Below, one piece after another: positions 34,424 through 44,349 of a DNA stretch of 64,000 bases. The DNA lies in assembly GCF_020404765.1 (NCBI RefSeq), contig NZ_JAIVEM010000097.1, forward strand, positions 176,747 through 240,746, read 5' to 3'. The translations under genes were made by a program, and so were the position numbers. The notes below the pieces were generated by a model. That model was given only the letters and a program-made list of their open reading frames with translations, was not told the origin of the DNA and ran no database searches. Origin of the DNA: Paenibacillus sp. BJ-4 (lineage in GTDB: Bacteria; Bacillota; Bacilli; Paenibacillales; Paenibacillaceae). The stretch's first letter is position 1. Each line of letters starts with the position of its first letter.

Positions 34424-36406
34424 TTATTTTGTTTCATCCAATTGGAATTGGTGCAGCAAATCTTGAAGCTGCTCGGCCAGACGAGTCAAATCTGCAGCAG
34501 AAGAGCCGATCTCTTCCATCGAGGCGAGCTGTTCCTCGGCAGCGGCGGATACAGTCTCCGTATGGGACGCAGCTTCCTCAGCAATACGCGTAATTTCCTC
34601 CATACTGCTAACGACTGTACTTGTACCCTCTGCGACCCCGGCCGTAGAGGCTGCAACGTTATCAAGTTGCTTCGCCGATTTGGCTACCGCTCTACGGATA
34701 CGAGCGAAGGAGCGACCGGACAGGTCAATGGAATTGATGCCTTCGTTTACGCGTTCTTTGGCGGACTCCATTGCGATCAGGGCCTCAGATACACCGCTCT
34801 GTATCCCTTGAATTTGTTCACGAATTTGTTGTGCTGAATGAGCCGAGTTTTCAGCCAGCTTGCGGACCTCGGTTGCTACGACAGCAAAACCTTTGCCGTG
34901 CTCCCCTGCACGTGCTGCTTCAATGGAAGCGTTCAGCGCGAGCAGATTAGTTTGGCTGGCGATTTCGGTAATGACAGTGACAATCGTTCCGATTCGTCCG
35001 GATCGGTCACTCAAAGCGCTGATAATCGTATCCAGCTCTTCCACTGTAGTGCGAATGCCGTCAATAGAAACGACACTATTGCCGATATGCTCACTGCCTG
35101 CATCCGACGCCTGAATGGCCTGTGAAGAGTAGGTGGTCATTTCAGCCATGGTTGTGGTCATAGCCGCAATGTCCTCGGACATGCCGCTAACCCGTTCCTG
35201 ATTATCTTTAGCGCTGCCCACTTGACGTTCACTCCCTGCGGCCACATCTTGAATAGCTATGGTCACATGCTCAATGGCACGGGTCGTTTGTTCTGCCCCT
35301 GCGGCAAGCTCTTGCGAGGAGGCTGACAAGTTGCCTGTCATTGCTTGAATTTCTCGGATCATGTTACGCAGGTTATCCAGCATTTGTTGGAAATACCTTG
35401 ACAAATCCCCGATTTCATCCAAGTTGGTTGTCGCCACATTGATGGAAAGATTACCTTGGCTGATCGCATCCATGGAATTACGTAATTTTTGGATCGGCTT
35501 GAGTATACTGCTGATTAACCATAGTGCGAGCATACCGATGATGATGGCTGAAATCACCAGCACAATGATAGTAGTGATCAGAATCGGTTTGGCGGAGGCA
35601 CTTGTTTCTGATTTGTCTATCGTTCCGGCAATTTTCCAGCCCGTCAGCGTATTGGTTTTGAAAATCAGGTTTTTGGCTACGCCATTTAAATTATAGTTAA
35701 AGCTGCCTTCCTTGGAGGCAAACAGTTTTGGCAGCATTTCTCCCATTTTCGTACTTCCGCTGACTTCTGTCGGGTGAGTAACGATATGCTTGTTATTATC
35801 GAATATGACGATATAGCCCTTTTGTCCGATTTTTAATTTTGTAAGTTCTTTCAAATTATTCAGGTTCAGCGAAATGCCGAGAACACCGCTATTGTCGGGA
35901 AGTGTACGTGAAATATACACAACGGGAACCTTACTCGTATTGAGCTCGACAGGACTGATTGCGGTTTGGCCGGGGTTCTCCATAGCCTGCTTGTACCACG
36001 GACGCTCACGAGGGTCGTTATAGACTCCGGTAGCTTTGCCGAGAATGAGTTTCCCTTCGGGAGTTCCTAAAAATATATTGATGACTTCCGAATGCATTTT
36101 TATATACACTAGTAGTCTTTCCTGAATAGCTTTATCTGCTTCTGCACTGTTATTACTAGCTGTCATCGTAGAAGTGTAATATTCAAGATCGTCGATTTCG
36201 GATTGAATGGTTTGGGTAATTGCGCGATCGGATGCGGTAATGCTAGTTGTCGCACTATCGAGTAATTGAGATTCCGTTTGGTCATATGCTGCCTGATAGG
36301 AAAACGTGCTGACAATAATACAAGGAACTAGCATGACCAGCAGAAATGCTGTTGTCAATTTTTTGCGTAATGTTAAATTTGTCAGTCGTGTCAGTTGTTT
36401 CATCAA
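34424..36406 (-). CDS. Methyl-accepting chemotaxis protein with dCache sensor
   Basis: 660 residues. First membrane helix [20 protein letters not shown]; a sensor domain of about 240 residues outside, dCache-like ([40 protein letters not shown]); a second helix [24 protein letters not shown]; then a long coiled signalling domain with the conserved hairpin tip [20 protein letters not shown]. It sends an amino-acid or organic-acid signal to CheA; the ligand is unknown. Start ATG at 36406. Confidence 0.92.
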   Translation of the reverse strand: MMKQLTRLTNLTLRKKLTTAFLLVMLVPCIIVSTFSYQAAYDQTESQLLDSATTSITASDRAITQTIQSEIDDLEYYTSTMTASNNSAEADKAIQERLLVYIKMHSEVINIFLGTPEGKLILGKATGVYNDPRERPWYKQAMENPGQTAISPVELNTSKVPVVYISRTLPDNSGVLGISLNLNNLKELTKLKIGQKGYIVIFDNNKHIVTHPTEVSGSTKMGEMLPKLFASKEGSFNYNLNGVAKNLIFKTNTLTGWKIAGTIDKSETSASAKPILITTIIVLVISAIIIGMLALWLISSILKPIQKLRNSMDAISQGNLSINVATTNLDEIGDLSRYFQQMLDNLRNMIREIQAMTGNLSASSQELAAGAEQTTRAIEHVTIAIQDVAAGSERQVGSAKDNQERVSGMSEDIAAMTTTMAEMTTYSSQAIQASDAGSEHIGNSVVSIDGIRTTVEELDTIISALSDRSGRIGTIVTVITEIASQTNLLALNASIEAARAGEHGKGFAVVATEVRKLAENSAHSAQQIREQIQGIQSGVSEALIAMESAKERVNEGINSIDLSGRSFARIRRAVAKSAKQLDNVAASTAGVAEGTSTVVSSMEEITRIAEEAASHTETVSAAAEEQLASMEEIGSSAADLTRLAEQLQDLLHQFQLDETK

Positions 36407-36568
36407 ACCCCCTGCTTTCTACGTGCATATTCATTTCTAATATTTATATTATATGTATTTACTATCGGTTATTTTAAGTTGAATTAATAGATTTATTGCT
36501 AATTTGTCCAATACGTTCAAAATGTTTTTGCATAGATTGGAGTATCTTGCAATGTGGAGGGATGAGGT

Positions 36569-36985
36569 ATGGGTTTTTTTCTGGACATGAGAGGCTCCAC
36601 CAATTCATCACAAACAGGTGAGGGTCCCAATATACAACTGGGTCCTGTACCCGAGCGGTTTGGTTTGATTACCTTGAGAACCTTTCTTGTACCGAGTCCG
36701 ATTGTGACCTTTAGCGGTTCAATTGGGCTGCTTGGTGAACTTGGTGATACGTATGCGGTTGAAATCGTACGTGGCGCCGACTACGATCCGAGCGAGGTAG
36801 TTTACCGAGCTGAGGGGGTATTGGGAGCCACAGGGGCTAATGAAACGCAAGCTTTTAATGCGCAGGATCTGTCTGCCCCATGGGCAATACAAACCGTGTA
36901 TTCTTCTTATATTTCCGGTGTATCGACGACGGTTCGCAATGGTCCGGAGGTATTCACCGGCATCGCTTCGACTCCGTTTTTTTAA
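36569..36985 (+). CDS. Orphan 138-residue protein, beta-rich
   Basis: Starts at ATG 36569 after GGAGGGATGAGG. Rich in Gly, Thr, Ser and Val with alternating hydrophobic positions (LITLRTFLVPSPIVTFSGSI; YAVEIVRGADYDPSEVVYRA), suggesting a beta-sandwich. No signal peptide, no Cys. The mix resembles surface or spore-coat structural proteins, but I recognise no family. It stands alone, with a strong terminator downstream. Confidence 0.6.
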   Translation: MGFFLDMRGSTNSSQTGEGPNIQLGPVPERFGLITLRTFLVPSPIVTFSGSIGLLGELGDTYAVEIVRGADYDPSEVVYRAEGVLGATGANETQAFNAQDLSAPWAIQTVYSSYISGVSTTVRNGPEVFTGIASTPFF

Positions 36986-37126
36986 ATATATCAGACGAGT
37001 ATTTCTTGATTAAGAACGCGCTGACTGTTCATAGTTCTCCCATGATTAGGCGACTGCGTTGGTCGTGGAATCGACTAACAGCAGATCACCAATACTGTAA
37101 CAAGATATGAGGGCTCAAAGCTGATC

Positions 37127-37167
37127 AGCCACGAGCCTGGGCAGGCATCTGTCGCAGGCTCGTGGCT
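37127..37167. terminator. Bidirectional terminator with a 13-bp perfect stem
   Basis: AGCCACGAGCCTG (37127-37139) pairs with CAGGCTCGTGGCT (37155-37167). It separates the orphan gene from the convergent SGNH gene; the T tracts are weak on both sides. Confidence 0.65.
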
Positions 37168-37202
37168 ATGATGCTCAACAGAGTTGATTCTGCTTCCGGC
37201 TT

Positions 37203-38330
37203 CTAATTCTTTAAAATCTCTCGCAAATACCCTGTCAACTCATCTGCCGCTTTGGTATGGGCGAGGAGGCCGGGATGGCTGCGAGATCCTAACGTTTCTT
37301 CCGTTGTGTTAGGCAATTGGAACACGGAAATATTCCGATCCCTCGTTCTTTTCTTGTACGCGTCTACCGCCCGGTAGATCGCCGGCATCATCGGAGTACC
37401 AAGCATCCCATAGGCCCACACAATATGGGCAGCAGGATTACAGGCCCGAAGCTTGACAAGAAAATTTTCGGTAGCGTTTTCAAAAGCTTGTAAATCTTCT
37501 TCATTGAATGTGCCGTCCTCATTCAAGCGTTGCTTGTACACTTTCCCATTTACTGGGTCTGTCCATGCAGGAGAATAAAAGGATCCCCCGTCATTACTTC
37601 CCAAATTCACCACGACCACATCCGGCTGCCATGAGGTGAAATCATGGTCGGAAAATGCCCCTAATGCTTCATTTCTCTCTCCGGTGAGTACACCACATAC
37701 CTGCTCATAATATGCCGGTATGTTCGTATGGGGATTATTATCCCAGCCCGTTAGGACACCCCATCCGCTTTGGGACAACACTCGGTAATCCGCATTCAGT
37801 GCTTCGGCAGTTATGGCTGTATAATTATGTAGTGCCGTGAACAACATGGGAATCCAGTCTGTCTCCTCTTTCGCTCCAATCGCTCCTTCTCCGGAGGTAA
37901 TGCTGTCACCGATAAATTCCACCTTGTGGGGCTTATCTGTGACCGGCAGCAATTCTCCGTCAACCTTCAGGGCATGAATTTGCAACAAGCAGCGCGTGTC
38001 CGAACTCATAGGCTGGACATCCTTGACCACACGGACATTTTTGACCGTGTCAGGGTTCAACCCTCTCAAAAGACAGATCCAATGCCGTCCTGTGGTTACC
38101 ATCAGGCGACTCATCGCGGCACCATTGATGACAATACTGATCCATTGCTCATACACTTGGTAATCTGCCTCTATCTCAATCCACAGCTCCGAGCCCTTGA
38201 TATTCAATTCAATGCTGCTGCCTGTCCAAAACAGAGTTAGTGGTGAAAGTGTTTGCGTAGTTCGACCATGAACTTTTACATGCTTAGCTTTTGTAAGTGG
38301 ATATGTCTTCAATCTCTTGTTATGTGCCAT
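37203..38330 (-). CDS. SGNH/GDSL carbohydrate esterase, CE2-like
   Basis: 375 residues from ATG 38330, nine bases after AGGAGG. An N-terminal beta domain (TLSPLTLFWTGSSIELNIKG, WIEIEADYQVYEQWISIVIN) resembles the CE2 jelly-roll; the SGNH catalytic blocks are EFIGDSITSGEG (Ser), VVNLGSNDGGS (Asn) and SRSHPGLLAHTKAA (His). No signal peptide, so it probably acts inside the cell on an acetylated sugar. Family CE2 enzymes deacetylate xylan-type sugars. Confidence 0.82.
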   Translation of the reverse strand: MAHNKRLKTYPLTKAKHVKVHGRTTQTLSPLTLFWTGSSIELNIKGSELWIEIEADYQVYEQWISIVINGAAMSRLMVTTGRHWICLLRGLNPDTVKNVRVVKDVQPMSSDTRCLLQIHALKVDGELLPVTDKPHKVEFIGDSITSGEGAIGAKEETDWIPMLFTALHNYTAITAEALNADYRVLSQSGWGVLTGWDNNPHTNIPAYYEQVCGVLTGERNEALGAFSDHDFTSWQPDVVVVNLGSNDGGSFYSPAWTDPVNGKVYKQRLNEDGTFNEEDLQAFENATENFLVKLRACNPAAHIVWAYGMLGTPMMPAIYRAVDAYKKRTRDRNISVFQLPNTTEETLGSRSHPGLLAHTKAADELTGYLREILKN

Positions 38331-38436
38331 TCCCAATATCCTCCTTAGAATCTCCAATTTAATGCTAGTTTCTATAATATTGTAAAAGAAGTGATGGGAA
38401 ATCTCAAAGTCTATTTTTAAGACAGCTTATGATTGC

Positions 38437-38480
38437 CAAAAGCACCAGCAAAGCTTGAATTTGCTGGTGCTTTATTTTTA
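38437..38480 (-). terminator. Terminator of the GT-D gene
   Basis: AAAGCACCAGCAAA (38439-38452) pairs with TTTGCTGGTGCTTT (38460-38473). It is placed just after the stop of the minus-strand GT-D gene; the long A/T flanks allow use from either side. Confidence 0.8.
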
Positions 38481-38484
38481 TCCA

Positions 38485-39198
38485 TTAATTCGCTTTGCCG
38501 AACATGACAATGTTAATCGCCTTGCCGAAGTCTATACCTACTTTGCCAGTCAGTTCTGCCGTTTTTTGTGCCAACACGACTGCATTGACGCCACAAGAGA
38601 ACAGCGCAATATCAAAGTCATCTTGGTGCGATGTAATCCACTGGAGTGTTTCCTGCATCTGTTCATATTGGTGAAATGCGATCGTATGCGCGATATGCAA
38701 CCCGTAGGGTTCAGCCTCAAGAACGGGTTTGACTTCGGCGGCCGTCCGGGTGACCAACAGAATGCGTCGATCCTTCAGCATGTCCCAGAAAGCAGGTGTC
38801 TGAGCCAAGTACCGATTCAGACAGGCATGGCAGGTCAGCGCGGGAGAAAGAGCATAGTGAGCAAAAACCTGATCGGTCAGCTCCCGCTTCATATAGGATG
38901 GAGCTTTAATAGATTCATCATCATATGGCAAAATGCCGGTAATGGTAGCTTTGCGCACCGCTTCAGCCACCGCGTCTCGCAGCTCCGTATTTGGTAGAAA
39001 CAATCCTTTTTGACCGAGATTGGCTTTGACCGCCCAACGTTCCTGTAGCACTTTTTCCATCGGCCAGACCGTATCCTGAGACAAAATTAAGTTTTCACCA
39101 TCTCCAATACGAATGAGTGAGAAGGGCTGTTGTCGATCCAGTGCCAGCTTCAGATCATTTAGTACCTCATCCATCTCCAGATACCTTGGATTAGTCAT
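38485..39198 (-). CDS. GT-D fold glycosyltransferase
   Basis: 237 residues from ATG 39198, after GGGAGG. The diagnostic SLIRIGDGENLIL near residue 28 matches the GT-D (DUF1792) fold DxE-type motif; later WAVKANLGQ, ILLVTRTAAEV and IALFSCGVNAVVLAQKTAEL follow the family order. GT-D enzymes add glucose in glycan chains of streptococcal surface proteins. It diverges from the glycan cluster at 39.4-44.3 kb and probably belongs to it. Confidence 0.75.
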   Translation of the reverse strand: MTNPRYLEMDEVLNDLKLALDRQQPFSLIRIGDGENLILSQDTVWPMEKVLQERWAVKANLGQKGLFLPNTELRDAVAEAVRKATITGILPYDDESIKAPSYMKRELTDQVFAHYALSPALTCHACLNRYLAQTPAFWDMLKDRRILLVTRTAAEVKPVLEAEPYGLHIAHTIAFHQYEQMQETLQWITSHQDDFDIALFSCGVNAVVLAQKTAELTGKVGIDFGKAINIVMFGKAN

Positions 39199-39380
39199 AT
39201 CATGTTTCCTCCCTATTGAACTTTGTATTCTATCATATGTCGAAAGCAAAAAGGTTTTTTGTATGAACGGCTATTCTTTTTGGATTCTACCTATTTTTAC
39301 AAGAGTCGTTGGATTTGTACGTGCCGTTTCAAAAGCGTCTTCATAACTTGAGAGAAGAAGGTTGAAAGGGAGGAAGATAC

Positions 39381-40088
39381 ATGAACCGCAAGATTGTGAT
39401 TGAAATTAATTTTAATAACTATGGGATGAATCCCAACCGCCTGACACGTGAGTGGATTAGCGAGCGCATAGATATTTTTAGAACCTACACGCTGCGCAGT
39501 TTGCTCAGTCAGACAAATACGGATTTCCTATCTGTCGTCAAGCTGGCGGGCGGATGCAGTGACATCGTGGAAGAGGAGTTGGCCAAGCGGGAGCCCATTC
39601 CAGACCACATCCGCTTCGGCACGAGCATCGAGAGCAAACGTCGTATCCAGGCATATGTCGAAGGTGCAGACGAATTGCTCATTGCACGCATTGATTCTGA
39701 CGATTTGTATCATCGTTCTTTTGTACAACAATTGCATGATTATGAGTTTCAGCCGGACACGGTTGCTCTGGTGAACCAGCTGGGGTATCTATGGGACGCG
39801 GTTGAGGGTCAGATGGCACCGATATTCCACCGTTCGCCTTCCTTTTATGTATTCCGCTATCAAGTAAAGGATTTTCTGAATGATTATCGTATCGTTATTC
39901 CCGGCAAGGGTACACACGGATATGTAACAGAGCTTCCGCATGAGGTGATTCCGCTTCGCAACTATGTGAACGTCATTCATGCTGCCAATACCTCGGTGAA
40001 GAAAGTGCCGGCCAAGGATCGGCTGACAGAGAGTGAAATGAATGCTGTGTTGGCTGAATTTATGGAAACGGACACTGCCAATTCGTAA
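39381..40088 (+). CDS. Glycosyltransferase-like protein, rhamnosyltransferase type
   Basis: 235 residues, GT-A style: the N-terminus IVIEINFNNYGMNPNRL, RTYTLRSLLSQTNTDFL, and the metal-binding motif LLIARIDSDDLYHRSF near residue 100 (DxD). The arrangement is that of the putative rhamnosyl transferase family. GGGAGG precedes the ATG. First gene of a plus-strand glycan cluster; its end lies 19 bases before the next start. Confidence 0.7.
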   Translation: MNRKIVIEINFNNYGMNPNRLTREWISERIDIFRTYTLRSLLSQTNTDFLSVVKLAGGCSDIVEEELAKREPIPDHIRFGTSIESKRRIQAYVEGADELLIARIDSDDLYHRSFVQQLHDYEFQPDTVALVNQLGYLWDAVEGQMAPIFHRSPSFYVFRYQVKDFLNDYRIVIPGKGTHGYVTELPHEVIPLRNYVNVIHAANTSVKKVPAKDRLTESEMNAVLAEFMETDTANS

Positions 40089-40107
40089 CGGTCAGGAGGA
40101 GATTATA

Positions 40108-41088
40108 TTGTTCAAAGGAAAAACACTGCTGGTGACCGGGGGAACGGGATCTTGGGGGCAACGGCTAACGGCTGAATTGCTGAAGGAGGGACCGGCGGAA
40201 ATTCGTATTTTTTCACGTGGTGAATTTGCACAGATTGCTATGCAGCGGCAATTCCAGTCTGACCCCCGATTGAATTTTGTCATTGGGGATATTCGGGATC
40301 TTCAGGCATTGCAAGAAGCCTGTCGCGGCGTAGACTATGTATTCCATCTGGCGGCATTGAAGCATGTTCCCGTGTGCGAGAGACAGCCCGAGGAGGCTTT
40401 CAAGACGAATGTACACGGTACGGAAAATGTGATCCGGGCCTGTATTGAGCAGGGAGTCGCCAAGGTTATTGACGTCTCTACTGACAAGGCGGTAGATCCG
40501 GTGAATGTATATGGCATGACAAAGGCTATTGGCGAGCGACTGATGATTCGCGCCAACACTTTGAGTGAGCGCACTCGCTTTGTGTGTATTCGCGGCGGCA
40601 ACGTGCTGGGAACGAGCGGAAGTGTCGTACCACTGTTCAAACGTCAGATCGCAGAAGGGCAGGATTTAACGCTGACGAGCCCAGATATGACACGCTTCTT
40701 TCTCACGCTCGGCGAGGCGATCGGCTTGCTGCTGAAGGCTTCTGTCATGGCGATTGGCGGAGAGACGCTGGTAATGAAAATGAAGGGCTGTAAAATTGCT
40801 GATCTGGCAGAGGTGATGAAGGAACAGGCCGGTCAGCCGACGTTGAAAGTGAAGGAGATTGGCATACGCGGCGGGGAAAAGCTGCATGAGGTGCTGATTT
40901 CCCCCTATGAGGTACCGCACACGTACCGCTATGATGATCGTTATTTTGTTATTCTTCCCCCGCAAGCAGACGAGCGTCTGTTGAGCCAATATGGTGGACT
41001 GGAACGGGTGAGCTTCGATCAATATCGCTCGGACGATGAATTAATGGACCGCGCGGGGATTGGTGAGCTGCTTCGAGGAATGGAGTAA
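40108..41088 (+). CDS. UDP-sugar 4,6-dehydratase, CapD/PseB-like
   Basis: 326 residues from TTG 40108, after AGGAGG; the longer frame starts inside the previous gene. Rossmann loop KTLLVTGGTGSWGQRL, the segment FHLAALKHVPVCERQPEEA, and VSTDKAVDPVNVYGMTKAIGE (YxxxK-type YGMTK) are of the short CapD/PseB/FlaA1 type. Such enzymes make UDP-4-keto-6-deoxy-HexNAc from UDP-GlcNAc, precursors of pseudaminic acid, FucNAc or QuiNAc. It lies with a UDP-sugar dehydrogenase. The exact sugar is not predictable. Confidence 0.85.
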   Translation: MFKGKTLLVTGGTGSWGQRLTAELLKEGPAEIRIFSRGEFAQIAMQRQFQSDPRLNFVIGDIRDLQALQEACRGVDYVFHLAALKHVPVCERQPEEAFKTNVHGTENVIRACIEQGVAKVIDVSTDKAVDPVNVYGMTKAIGERLMIRANTLSERTRFVCIRGGNVLGTSGSVVPLFKRQIAEGQDLTLTSPDMTRFFLTLGEAIGLLLKASVMAIGGETLVMKMKGCKIADLAEVMKEQAGQPTLKVKEIGIRGGEKLHEVLISPYEVPHTYRYDDRYFVILPPQADERLLSQYGGLERVSFDQYRSDDELMDRAGIGELLRGME

Positions 41089-41091
41089 CCG

Positions 41092-42441
41092 ATGAAAGAG
41101 GTGGGTATTTTGCAACTTATTGAAAAAATAACTAAAGGAACTGTACAGGTTGCGGTAATCGGCCTCGGTTACGTGGGGCTGCCGATGGCAGTGGAAATGG
41201 CAAGGGCCGGATATGATGTATATGGTGTGGATTCCGATCCCGCCAAAGTAGCCAAGCTGCTTCAAGGACAGTCGTACATCATAGACATTGGCGATGATGC
41301 ATTGGAAGGTCTGATCGGGCAGCAGTTGCATCCCGTTACGGATATCAAGGTGCTGGAGCATGTCGATATTGTCGTCATCTGCGTGCCTACGCCGCTGACT
41401 GACGGACATCAGCCGGATACATCCTATATTGAAACGGCTATCGATCAGGCGATACCTCATTTACGCAGACAAACGCTGCTGATTCTGGAAAGCACCACCT
41501 ATCCGGGAACGACCGAGGAACTGATTCGACCTGTGATTGAACAGCGGAGGGACTGGACGGTAGGTAAGGATTTTTACGTGTGTTTTTCACCGGAACGAGT
41601 CGATCCGGGCAGTGTTCATTTTAATATTCGCAACACACCAAAAGTGATCGGCGGCTGTACGCCGGATTGTCTGGCAGCAGGAGCAAGCTTTTATGGCTCC
41701 TTTCTGGAGCAAATCGTCCCAGTCAGCTCGACAACTGTGGCGGAAGCCGCCAAGCTGTTCGAGAATACGTTTCGCAGCGTCAATATTGGAATGGTCAATG
41801 AGCTGACAGCTGCTTGTGAAAAAATGGGCATCAATATATGGGAGGTGCTGGATGCAGCGGCAACCAAGCCATTTGGCTATATGCCTTTTTACCCGGGGCC
41901 TGGTATCGGGGGGCATTGCATCCCGGTCGATCCGTTGTACTTGTCGTGGAAATCCGAGCAGCATGGGTTTCCGCTGGAGTTTGTGGATTTGGCAGATCGC
42001 ATGAACCGACGTATGCCGCTGTATATCGCGGAGCGAATAGAAGCCATGCTCGCACAGGAAGGGAAAGCCATAAACAAGGCCAATATCATCCTGGCAGGTG
42101 TAGCCTATAAAAAAGACATTGATGATGTGCGCGAATCCCCTGCTCTTGCTCTGTTTGAGCATCTGAAGGAAAAGGGCGCTTCGGTAAGCTTTACCGACCC
42201 GCATGTATCAAGCTTTAAGCTGAACGGTAAGGTGATCCGATCCCGGACGGTTAATGCCCAGCTATGGGAAAGTGCAGATATCGTAGTCATTACGACTGAC
42301 CACTCTGTGCTGGACTACCAGCAGTTGGTTGACCATGCTCCGCTGGTCTTCGACACACGCAATGCGACTGCGCATTGCAAGGGTGGACACGTTGTGATAC
42401 TGGGGCATCCCGGTGATGGAGGGGGCGCTGCTGTTGGCTAA
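41092..42441 (+). CDS. Nucleotide sugar dehydrogenase, WecC/WbpA-like
   Basis: 449 residues. VAVIGLGYVGLPMAVEMARA is the NAD loop; the catalytic Cys lies in GPGIGGHCIPVDPLYLSWK; STTYPGTTEELIRPVIE and LFENTFRSVNIGMVNELT are UDP-GlcNAc/ManNAc dehydrogenase signatures. It oxidises a UDP-HexNAc to the uronic acid. The start is ATG 41092, three bases after the previous stop; a later TTG at 41110 is possible. Overlaps the methyltransferase gene. Confidence 0.9.
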   Translation: MKEVGILQLIEKITKGTVQVAVIGLGYVGLPMAVEMARAGYDVYGVDSDPAKVAKLLQGQSYIIDIGDDALEGLIGQQLHPVTDIKVLEHVDIVVICVPTPLTDGHQPDTSYIETAIDQAIPHLRRQTLLILESTTYPGTTEELIRPVIEQRRDWTVGKDFYVCFSPERVDPGSVHFNIRNTPKVIGGCTPDCLAAGASFYGSFLEQIVPVSSTTVAEAAKLFENTFRSVNIGMVNELTAACEKMGINIWEVLDAAATKPFGYMPFYPGPGIGGHCIPVDPLYLSWKSEQHGFPLEFVDLADRMNRRMPLYIAERIEAMLAQEGKAINKANIILAGVAYKKDIDDVRESPALALFEHLKEKGASVSFTDPHVSSFKLNGKVIRSRTVNAQLWESADIVVITTDHSVLDYQQLVDHAPLVFDTRNATAHCKGGHVVILGHPGDGGGAAVG

Positions 42442-43222
42442 CCGTGATCAGGTGAATGAACGTTATTACGGACAGATCAATTCAGAGGAATCACATGAGG
42501 CCACCCGCCATAGAATCCACTGGATTTGCCGCCACGTGCAGGGCCGTACCGTGCTGGATGTCGGGTGCAGTCAGGGAATAGCGTCCATTTTGCTCGGGCG
42601 GGAAGGCTTTGAGGTGATGGCCATTGATTTGGAAGAGGACAGCATTTCATATGCAAAAAAAGAACTTCGTCAGGAATCTGCACCTGTCCGGGGAAGAGTT
42701 CACTTTCAGTTAAAGGATATTTCACAATTTGAACGTCCTCCCGGCGGATTTGACACGATTATTTTAGGCGAGATTTTAGAGCATTTTGCGCACCCTCATA
42801 CCCTGCTTGCTCATGCTTACCGCCTGTTGAATAAAAAAGGAACGCTCGTTCTTTCCGTACCCTATGGATACCATCCGTTTCACGACCACAAGCGGACTTA
42901 TTATGCCGGAAGCCTGTCCCGTGTGCTGTACCCTTATTTTGATGAAAAGGCGCTGGAGGTCCATCACAAATATTTGTGTTTTGCAGGCCGCAAAAAGTCA
43001 AAAGAACTGCGTGAGGTCAAGCCGGAAACAGAGCATCTGACCCGTTGGATGAAGCTGGATGAGGAGCAGTTTCGTCTGGTGGAGCAGCAGCATGTTCGTA
43101 AAATGAATCAGCGTAAGGCTGCATTGGACAAGGCGGTACAGCGAATCCGACAGATGGAGGAACATATTCTTCCACTGGAAAGGCATGCGCGTGTAGAACA
43201 GTTAGGCAAGGCGCAGTCATGA
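42434..43222 (+). CDS. SAM-dependent methyltransferase of the glycan cluster
   Basis: 262 residues from TTG 42434, eight bases after GGAGGGGG; GTG 42413 and ATG 42416 are alternatives. SAM-binding: VLDVGCSQGIASILLGREG followed by VMAIDLEEDSI; then FDTIILGEILEHFAHPHTLL. The C-terminal 60 residues form a charged helix with heptads. It probably methylates a sugar or a glycan end. The end overlaps the next gene by 4 bases (ATGA). Confidence 0.82.
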   Translation: MANRDQVNERYYGQINSEESHEATRHRIHWICRHVQGRTVLDVGCSQGIASILLGREGFEVMAIDLEEDSISYAKKELRQESAPVRGRVHFQLKDISQFERPPGGFDTIILGEILEHFAHPHTLLAHAYRLLNKKGTLVLSVPYGYHPFHDHKRTYYAGSLSRVLYPYFDEKALEVHHKYLCFAGRKKSKELREVKPETEHLTRWMKLDEEQFRLVEQQHVRKMNQRKAALDKAVQRIRQMEEHILPLERHARVEQLGKAQS

Positions 43223-44349
43223 CTGAACAACCCATAGCCGGACAAGCAATGACTATCAGCTTGTGTATGATTGTGAAAAACGAGGAGCAGACACTTGGTC
43301 GTTGTCTGGACTCAGTCGCGGATCTGATGGATGAAATCATCATCGTGGACACGGGTTCAACGGATCAGACGAAGTCGATAGCCGCCCGTTATACGGATCG
43401 GCTGTATACGTTCGACTGGGATGATGATTTTGCAGCCGCCCGCAACACATCGTTCGATCAGGCGACGTGCTCCTATATCATGTGGCTGGATGCGGACGAT
43501 GTACTGCTGGGACCCGATCGCGAGCGCCTGCGTTCCTTGAAGCAGCGTTTGTCCGCGGATATCGACGCAGTGGTGATGCCACTTCATTTGGCAGAAGGAG
43601 AGCAGGGTGAATTGTTGTTCACCTCACGCCGTATCCGCCTCGTGAAGCGAGAACGACAATACCGCTGGGAAGGGCGTCTGCATGAGGAATTGATGATATC
43701 CGAGGGACGAATCGTCCATTCGGATGTGGCTGTAACGCACCGCCGAATGGGCGACCACACGCTCCGTAATCAACGTATCCTCGCCCGGTGGATCAGCGAA
43801 AGCGGCAAGCTGGAGGGGCGATTGCTGTATTTTTACGCGAATGAATGCTTTGACCGTAAGGAATATGCCGAGGCAGCAGAGGCGTTCAACCGTCTGTTGG
43901 CGGAGCCGAGCGGGTACCGGGAGGATCGGATTACCGCTTGCGCGCGATTGGCGGAATGTTATCTCCATCTCGGCAAGCCGGAGCAGCAGTTGGATAGTCT
44001 GCTGCGGTCCTTCCGATACGGTGTGCCACAAGCAGATTTATGCTGCATGATCGGTGACTGGTTTTTCACGCGCAACGAATGGAGCACCGCGGCGTACTGG
44101 TACGAAAAAGCACTGGAGCAGCAGCACCATGCTACTGATGTAAGACCTGTTTCGCTACCATGCTACTCTTGGTTGCCCCACGTGCGGCTCAGTCATTGCC
44201 ATGCCCATTTGGGTCAGTTGGACGCATCGTACGAGCATAACCGGGCGGCTTTACGTTATTTGCCTGACGATCCGCATTTGCTGGCTAACGATTGCAAGCT
44301 CAGGGAGGCTATTCCCGATCGATCTGCCACAGCCCCTCCTTCAAAATAA
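43219..44349 (+). CDS. GT2 glycosyltransferase with a TPR C-terminus
   Basis: 376 residues. GT-A catalytic domain (ISLCMIVKNEEQTLGRCLDS, IIIVDTGSTDQTKSIA, YIMWLDADDVL with the DxD site, RRIRLVKRERQYRWEGRLHE) followed by about 150 residues of tetratricopeptide-like helices (YFYANECFDRKEYAEAAEAF). This domain layout is common in Firmicute surface and spore glycosylation clusters. Its last 9 bases overlap the convergent DUF72 gene. Confidence 0.88.
   Translation: MTEQPIAGQAMTISLCMIVKNEEQTLGRCLDSVADLMDEIIIVDTGSTDQTKSIAARYTDRLYTFDWDDDFAAARNTSFDQATCSYIMWLDADDVLLGPDRERLRSLKQRLSADIDAVVMPLHLAEGEQGELLFTSRRIRLVKRERQYRWEGRLHEELMISEGRIVHSDVAVTHRRMGDHTLRNQRILARWISESGKLEGRLLYFYANECFDRKEYAEAAEAFNRLLAEPSGYREDRITACARLAECYLHLGKPEQQLDSLLRSFRYGVPQADLCCMIGDWFFTRNEWSTAAYWYEKALEQQHHATDVRPVSLPCYSWLPHVRLSHCHAHLGQLDASYEHNRAALRYLPDDPHLLANDCKLREAIPDRSATAPPSK

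Noticed and set aside
38455..38997. 180-codon plus-strand open frame opposite the GT-D gene
   Set aside because: Rich in Cys, Arg and His and begins inside a terminator; antisense shadow.
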